Shown: one piece after another, positions 59,240 to 64,000 of the stretch | Layout: each line of letters begins with the position of its first letter | Numbering within the stretch: position 1 is the stretch's first letter | NCBI RefSeq assembly: GCF_016086655.4 | Contig: NC_052138.2 | Span: 32,561,403 to 32,625,402 of the forward strand | DNA length: 64,000 bases | Source: Lepeophtheirus salmonis | Lineage: Eukaryota; Arthropoda; Copepoda; Siphonostomatoida; Caligidae | Direction of reading: 5' to 3' | Made by a program: the position numbers and the translations under genes | The notes under the pieces: generated by a model | The model's database searches: none | The model's input: only the letters and a program-made list of their open reading frames with translations | What the model was told of the DNA's origin: nothing

Positions 59240-61010
59240 ACCATGTTTTTTTTAATTCTTCAACTGTCGTTTGGTTGCATAATGAAACCTCATAATTAAA
59301 AATAACGGGAAAATGCTACTTCACGTTTTGTTTTCCTACTTTGTATTTTACTCGGTAGAAAGACAAACAAATTGACTTTTATCTCTCTTTTATATAATTA
59401 TCAATTCATATTTAGGGTATAATATACTGGCAATTTAATTGAAATGCAAGTTTTGACTCAAAAATCTCATATTTACTCGTACTTGATACAAAAATTTATT
59501 CATATTAAGTATAAAGTTTTTGATACTACACATATTATTTTAGCTTTTGAGGACAAATCGAGGCTTTAAAGACAAGTCAATGCAAACTACTATCAATAAA
59601 ATTTGAAGTAAGCAGTGGAAACTGGGGAGAGTGCCAAAAGTTCCTTTCTCTTGAACATCGAACAATCTACAGTCATAAAATTGACATCCCAACTTTATAA
59701 TATAACGCAGATCATTGTGAAAGGGATTCTGCTTTTTAGAGACAAAATAGTTTTGTAGAGAATTATTCTTTTTGTAATACAAAATTCAGTTTTGCATTGT
59801 TTTCTCTGTAACTGATACTATTTGAATTATAAATTACTTTGCTATAATTTATTAGAATACATAATTCACTCCGTGATGAGAAATTTGCGATATTTTGTAG
59901 AAGACATTTGATATTCAATCTTAAAAAAATATATATTATCCACAAAGCTGATGTGACAGAGTGTAAATGGTTGTTTAACAAAATGGCGCATTCTCAGAAA
60001 ATTATGACGGTGACCTCTATGTCATAAACATACGTACATGATATTTTTTATCAAATAATACATATTATTAGTGATTTCTAAGGAGCAAAACTCGTAAATT
60101 AATACTCGAGTTTTATTATATATTAAAACAAAACACAAAAACTTGGTTTGGGGTCATAAAAAGCTGATTTATACGCATAACTCGTCATAACCTTGTGACC
60201 AGTCGAAACCTTTTAAACTCGTAAAAAACTTGGAATTCTTTGTTTTTCTTTTTCGAGCCCATTATAACTCGTAAATCTTCCTAAACTTTCCCTTTGAAAT
60301 GTAGAATTTATACTTTTCCACAGATAGATATATGTTGACTTTTCTGTCATGTGTACTCTTAATCCCGGTTATTTTCAAAAATCATCTTTTGTTTTATTTT
60401 TTTCAAAGTTTAGAAGAGTTTTCGACATAGCTTGGAATGACTTTGACCTGTAATCTTTTTTCTTGTTCTATATATTATCATTAATATGTATTCATATTAC
60501 TAAGCATCAGTCCAATAAAAACATATTAGTTATAAGTTATAACCAGATTGTAGTAAAATATTGATATGTTGACTAAATAACTGTTGATCACAATTTTTAA
60601 ATATAAAATTTCAAAAAATTGTTTAAAATATATGATTTTTTGACTGGCGAGTTTTTAGAGAGCAGTAAGTGTCAAAGTGAGTAAAGGATATTCTGGGAAG
60701 TAAAAAGTATTCAAGTGAGTAACGAGAAAAACTCTGAATTCTTTGAGTGTTTTCTTAGAAAATCGAAAATACTCAGGCAGCAAAATTCAGCTTACGATAC
60801 ATCACTACATATTGTCATTCAGAGAGTTGTATTATTTTACCACAAGACATACTCTCCGTCGTTTGTTTCATGTACTAACTAATATAAGTAAACAACACTT
60901 TTGCTCCATGCCTGCAATTTTTCCCGCATTTGTTCATATTTTATACATTTACGCTTCACTACTCTTAGGTCATCGTATATAAGAGATCAATAACCTGTAT
61001 ATATGTATTA
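59240..61010. other. Anonymous AT-rich DNA; possible LTR-like stretch before 61058
   Basis: No open frame is recognised. Variants of AACTCGTAA recur several times at 60090-60270. 60740-61058 could be an LTR because it leads directly into a primer-binding-like site, but no terminal repeat pair was found. Confidence 0.3.
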
Positions 61011-61058
61011 TTTGTCTAAAAGGTACTTGGATATAAATAAAGGAGTGACAACCCAATA

Positions 61059-61074
61059 TGGCGCAGTCGGTAAT
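61059..61074 (+). other. Primer-binding-like site TGGCGCAGTCGGTAAT
   Basis: AATATGGCGCAGTCGGTA shares 16 of 18 bases with the minus-strand site at 9068-9085. It lies just after AATAAAGGAGTGACAACCCA, as at the end of an LTR. A 44-codon plus frame begins at the ATG here (MAQSVIKTTYRQIKGYKYFM). It was not recognised, so either reading is possible. Confidence 0.35.
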
Positions 61075-61329
61075 AAAAACAACCTATCGACAAATTAAGG
61101 GATACAAGTACTTCATGGAAGTACTTGATTACAACCCTAATACTGTCCAAGAAGTTAAAAATAGCTATCGTAAGAAACCCCTCTCCAGTTAAAGAAGCGA
61201 AACGTGGACTTTTAATATTAATTTTCTTATTAATGTAGAAAGGTTTAGTTATCATGTTTTAAGATTCTGGTTCCGCCATCCTTTGTGCATAAACAAACCA
61301 TAATACGCATTTCATCATCTTGTCAGCAT

Positions 61330-61700
61330 GAGTGAGCAAAAAGCCATAGGCAGCGCATCTCAGATTTTATAAATGCTGAAGTTGAGTTGGTGAGGATTAT
61401 GGACATAGTGAAGTGTTCCAGGAGCCTAGTTCTCAAGGTGGTCATGATTAAGAAAGATGTAGAAGAATCAGGAAGTGAAGGGCGCCATTTAGATAGGGAT
61501 TTGGAGTTCCTCTCCAGCTTGGAGAAGATGATCAAGGATCCTTCCCGCCAAATCGACGAATCGCTTCGGCAACGACTTCTCTCTGGCTGCTAGGGCCATC
61601 GATATGGTTATGAAGTACGACTTGGGATTGTCCTCATACACGAGGACCCCACACCACCTTCTGATAGAGTTCATGAAGGTCAGAAACCTCTGGAGTCCAT
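61330..61700 (+). pseudogene. Mariner-like (family C) N-terminal fragment
   Basis: MSEQKAIGSASQIL and a stop, then in shifted frames AEVELVRIMDIVKCSRSLVL, LDRDLEFLSSLEKMIKDPSR and KYDLGLSSYTRTPHHLL. These match the N-terminal 130 residues of the 57.1-58.1 kb copy (EIMDIVKCSRSL, KIKEDPTKS, EDLGFSSYTRTPH). The catalytic region is absent. Confidence 0.7.
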
Positions 61701-61704
61701 GTTG

Positions 61705-62700
61705 TGCTACCAATCCCTCTATGTGACCATTTTTTAGGACTTGGCATATAACAAAACTTTCAGATCTCCTCATGTATACAGTTGAGTACAGAGAAAATCG
61801 TCCAATCTGTATAATGATATATAATTAAACTTGAACTTTAACCATATTCTAATTATCGTTTTAAGTCAATCTGGAGTTGATATTAACCTTCAATTAGATC
61901 AGTGTTCTTAGGATGTGTATACCCTACTTAAAGACGTTTATTTGAAATATCAATCCACGAGGAAACGGATTGGACTCATATGTTTTATCATTAATAGTAC
62001 TCCTGCTCAGAAATGAAATTTTGGGTCTGTAACTCAATCCAACTCTAACTTCTGAACTCTTAAAGATTAAGTTAATGGTTAACTTTTTTTATTTCATACG
62101 TTGTTAAGGCTAACTGATAGCCTTTTATTGATGTACTATACTCGCCCATCATTGTTTTGGTTTATGATGTATCACAAAGCAAAAATGCTAATTTCGTCAT
62201 CTTAAGAGCCGGGGTCACATTTTAGTTGGTCAAAAATTGCCTTTTTTGGTGCAAATTCCCCATGTTTAGGCCTCTTGTACTCTCCCAAATATTATGCTGT
62301 GGGTAAATACTTATATGTACTTTTTACATATTATGAATGTATTCAGTTTATCAGTTAAAAATATTGTGTTCCTTATTTTTACAACTTAATGGTTCTTAGA
62401 TTGTCTCAATAATTTGCAATTTCCTTGTTTTATCAAACACTAGCGGTAGTACCCAGCAATGTACTGAGTATTTAGCCGTTGACGAACATAGAAATGTTGC
62501 TTTAAAAATATAGAAGATAAAAAGTGATGAAAATCCGGTTTTTAGCTGGCCCGTTTTTTTATTGTTTTTTTTTTTATTGGTAGTCTGAATTTTCTATTCC
62601 TTAGCAGTTGTCATTATTATTTAATTCCTGAGTAGTGAACATCCTTTCCTAAATAGATTCAATTATATTCAAAAGCTGATTGAGCATTCTTTTGGCCTCA
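61705..62700. other. AT-rich DNA without recognisable features
   Basis: Nothing supported beyond short A/T runs. Confidence 0.4.
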
Positions 62701-62719
62701 TAAATGATGGAGCGTATCC

Positions 62720-62960
62720 TGAGGATTTGTTGTGGAGTTATAATTGTAAGTCTTTTAGGACTCAGAGTAGAATTGGGGATCGTCATCACAGAAAATGTCA
62801 TTGTTTATATCCTTTTCTCCTTCCTCTTTTGTCACATCTGATTGTAGCTGATCTAATGAAACGTAATACCAATTATTCTTTCTTTACTCTAGAACATTCT
62901 TCAACTTGTCAGGGTTACCCTGTTGATTTTCGGCTTCTTTTTTTTAGCATGCCCATTCCA
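62720..62960 (-). repeat. Anonymous coding-like repeat 'R2', copy e
   Basis: The minus strand reads NPDKLKNVLE, a stop, then VSLDQLQSDVTKEEGEKDIN, DDDPQFYSES and NYNSTTNPQDTL. It is colinear with the plus-strand copy at 14090-14335. The plus-strand frame on the other side is a shadow. Confidence 0.55.
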
Positions 62961-62969
62961 TATAAGATT

Positions 62970-64000
62970 TTAATCACTGAAGATAACGCACATAAAAAAT
63001 CCTTGGTGTTACCCTCCATTATTCATAATTACACTCATACGAGGCTCCTCACTCAATACTTTTACATTTTCTCCTGAAGAGAATAAGAAAATAATAATGA
63101 CAGATTTAGGAGGAAAAAAATATTTGATGAGCCAGAGAGTACTTTAGTTTTTAGAGTCTTACTCATTTTTTTTAAATTTTATATTAAGTACTTCCCATTT
63201 TATTTTTAGTTTTAATATGAGCTGAAGTAAACGCCTCCATAATAAAGTGCTTTAACTTTCTTAATGGAACATCCCTTTAGATTGAAGGAAGCAAGAGTTG
63301 ATGTTATTATCAATACCAAGAAGCGCTGCATAGTTTAATTTTATGGAAATAACATTAAGTAATATATTTTGTTTATAATACTTATCTTCTCTTTGTTTAG
63401 CATTTAGCAATTAAATAAATCTTAAAATATGTAATAATGTATATTAAACAACTAGGCAAATTACAAATCATTAAGCACATCGGAGAAATAAAAATACGAT
63501 TATTTTCTCATAAAAGTACATATGGTACATGAAGTTAAAAAAATTGCTAATTTAATTCATATATATCATTTCCCTTCATTAATGTGGTCTGAATCACAAC
63601 AAAAATTACCTGAGAGTCTGCAAACATTTATTGTCTATAGCAGAAAAAGTACCATAATTGTTCAGAAGGAAAAAAATTTTAACCCGAAAACTGGATAGTC
63701 TAATATTTATTCATTAAAAATGGAGGAGAAATGACTGTGACTACAATCAGAGCCCTATAATAAGAGTTGCGACAATAGACTTGAGTGCCACCTTGCGTCA
63801 GCCTTGAGTAACTAAAATAGAGGCTTCAAAAAACTAAAATTAATTATATTGAAAGTAGATAAAACCTAATTAAATCATTATTATATAATAAAATAATTTT
63901 TTTTAAACATAATAAGTTCATTTTGGTTTAAAGAACTAATTCCAATTACGAGTACGACATAAAATTAGACGACTTTTTTTATTAAACATATACTCAATAA
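62970..64000. other. AT-rich DNA; repeat patch near 63250-63320
   Basis: The patch matches 35580-35645. No gene, RNA or transposase was recognised up to the window end. Confidence 0.4.

Noticed and set aside
61059..61074. TGGCGCAGTCGGTA as a tRNA A box
   Set aside because: No B box follows within 60 bases and no anticodon arm can be drawn.
62727..63077. A 116-codon plus-strand frame
   Set aside because: It is the antisense shadow of repeat R2 copy e; the opposite strand carries the peptide-like reading shared with other copies.
1..64000. CRISPR arrays, bacterial operons or a biosynthetic cluster
   Set aside because: Spliced genes, eukaryotic transposons and an absence of spaced identical repeats or tightly packed ORFs exclude them.

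Overview
This is an AT-rich, intron-bearing, transposon-crowded stretch of a metazoan nuclear genome. It shows no bacterial operon structure. The mixture of degenerate Tc1/mariner transposases, hAT, P-element and LTR fragments and AT-rich satellites resembles parasitic copepods (sea lice such as Lepeophtheirus or Caligus). That assignment rests on remembered family resemblance, not a search.

Only two convincing host genes are visible. (1) A nuclear-receptor ligand-binding-domain gene lies on the minus strand. A large exon (31132-31962) ends at a textbook CAG|GTAAGG donor. A terminal exon without its own start codon (21775-21981) sits behind a good acceptor in the same phase and supplies helices 10-12. 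The 9.15-kb intron is packed with transposons. No DNA-binding domain is encoded, and an in-frame stop lies just upstream of the ATG, so the predicted 345-residue protein would be a DBD-less receptor. (2) An SLC35G1-like EamA/drug-metabolite transporter is intact in one exon at 54034-55152 on the plus strand, with a probable 5'UTR intron.

Almost everything else recognisable is mobile DNA. At 0.7-9.3 kb there are hAT ends, a probable non-LTR remnant, mariner-like copies, a complete but internally deleted Tc1/mariner element with TIRs, and a gag-bearing LTR element. At 11.5-20 kb there are a mariner-like pseudogene, AT satellite, a hAT C-terminus and several anonymous repeats. At 20.4-31 kb are the receptor's last exon and its repeat-filled intron. 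At 32-38 kb are the receptor 5' region, a THAP-like mini-exon, a deleted P element and a short mariner derivative. At 39-46 kb are two blocks of a two-module AT satellite, a foldback MITE and a spliced hAT gene whose frame is open in both visible exons. At 46-64 kb are mariner pseudogenes, a BED-type hAT pseudogene, the transporter and more mariner pieces.

Two repeat groups stand out as poorly explained: a swarm of TA-flanked MITE-like repeats with GTGTTG...CAACAC ends, and a repeat with a coding-like core present at least five times. I found no rRNA, tRNA or CRISPR.
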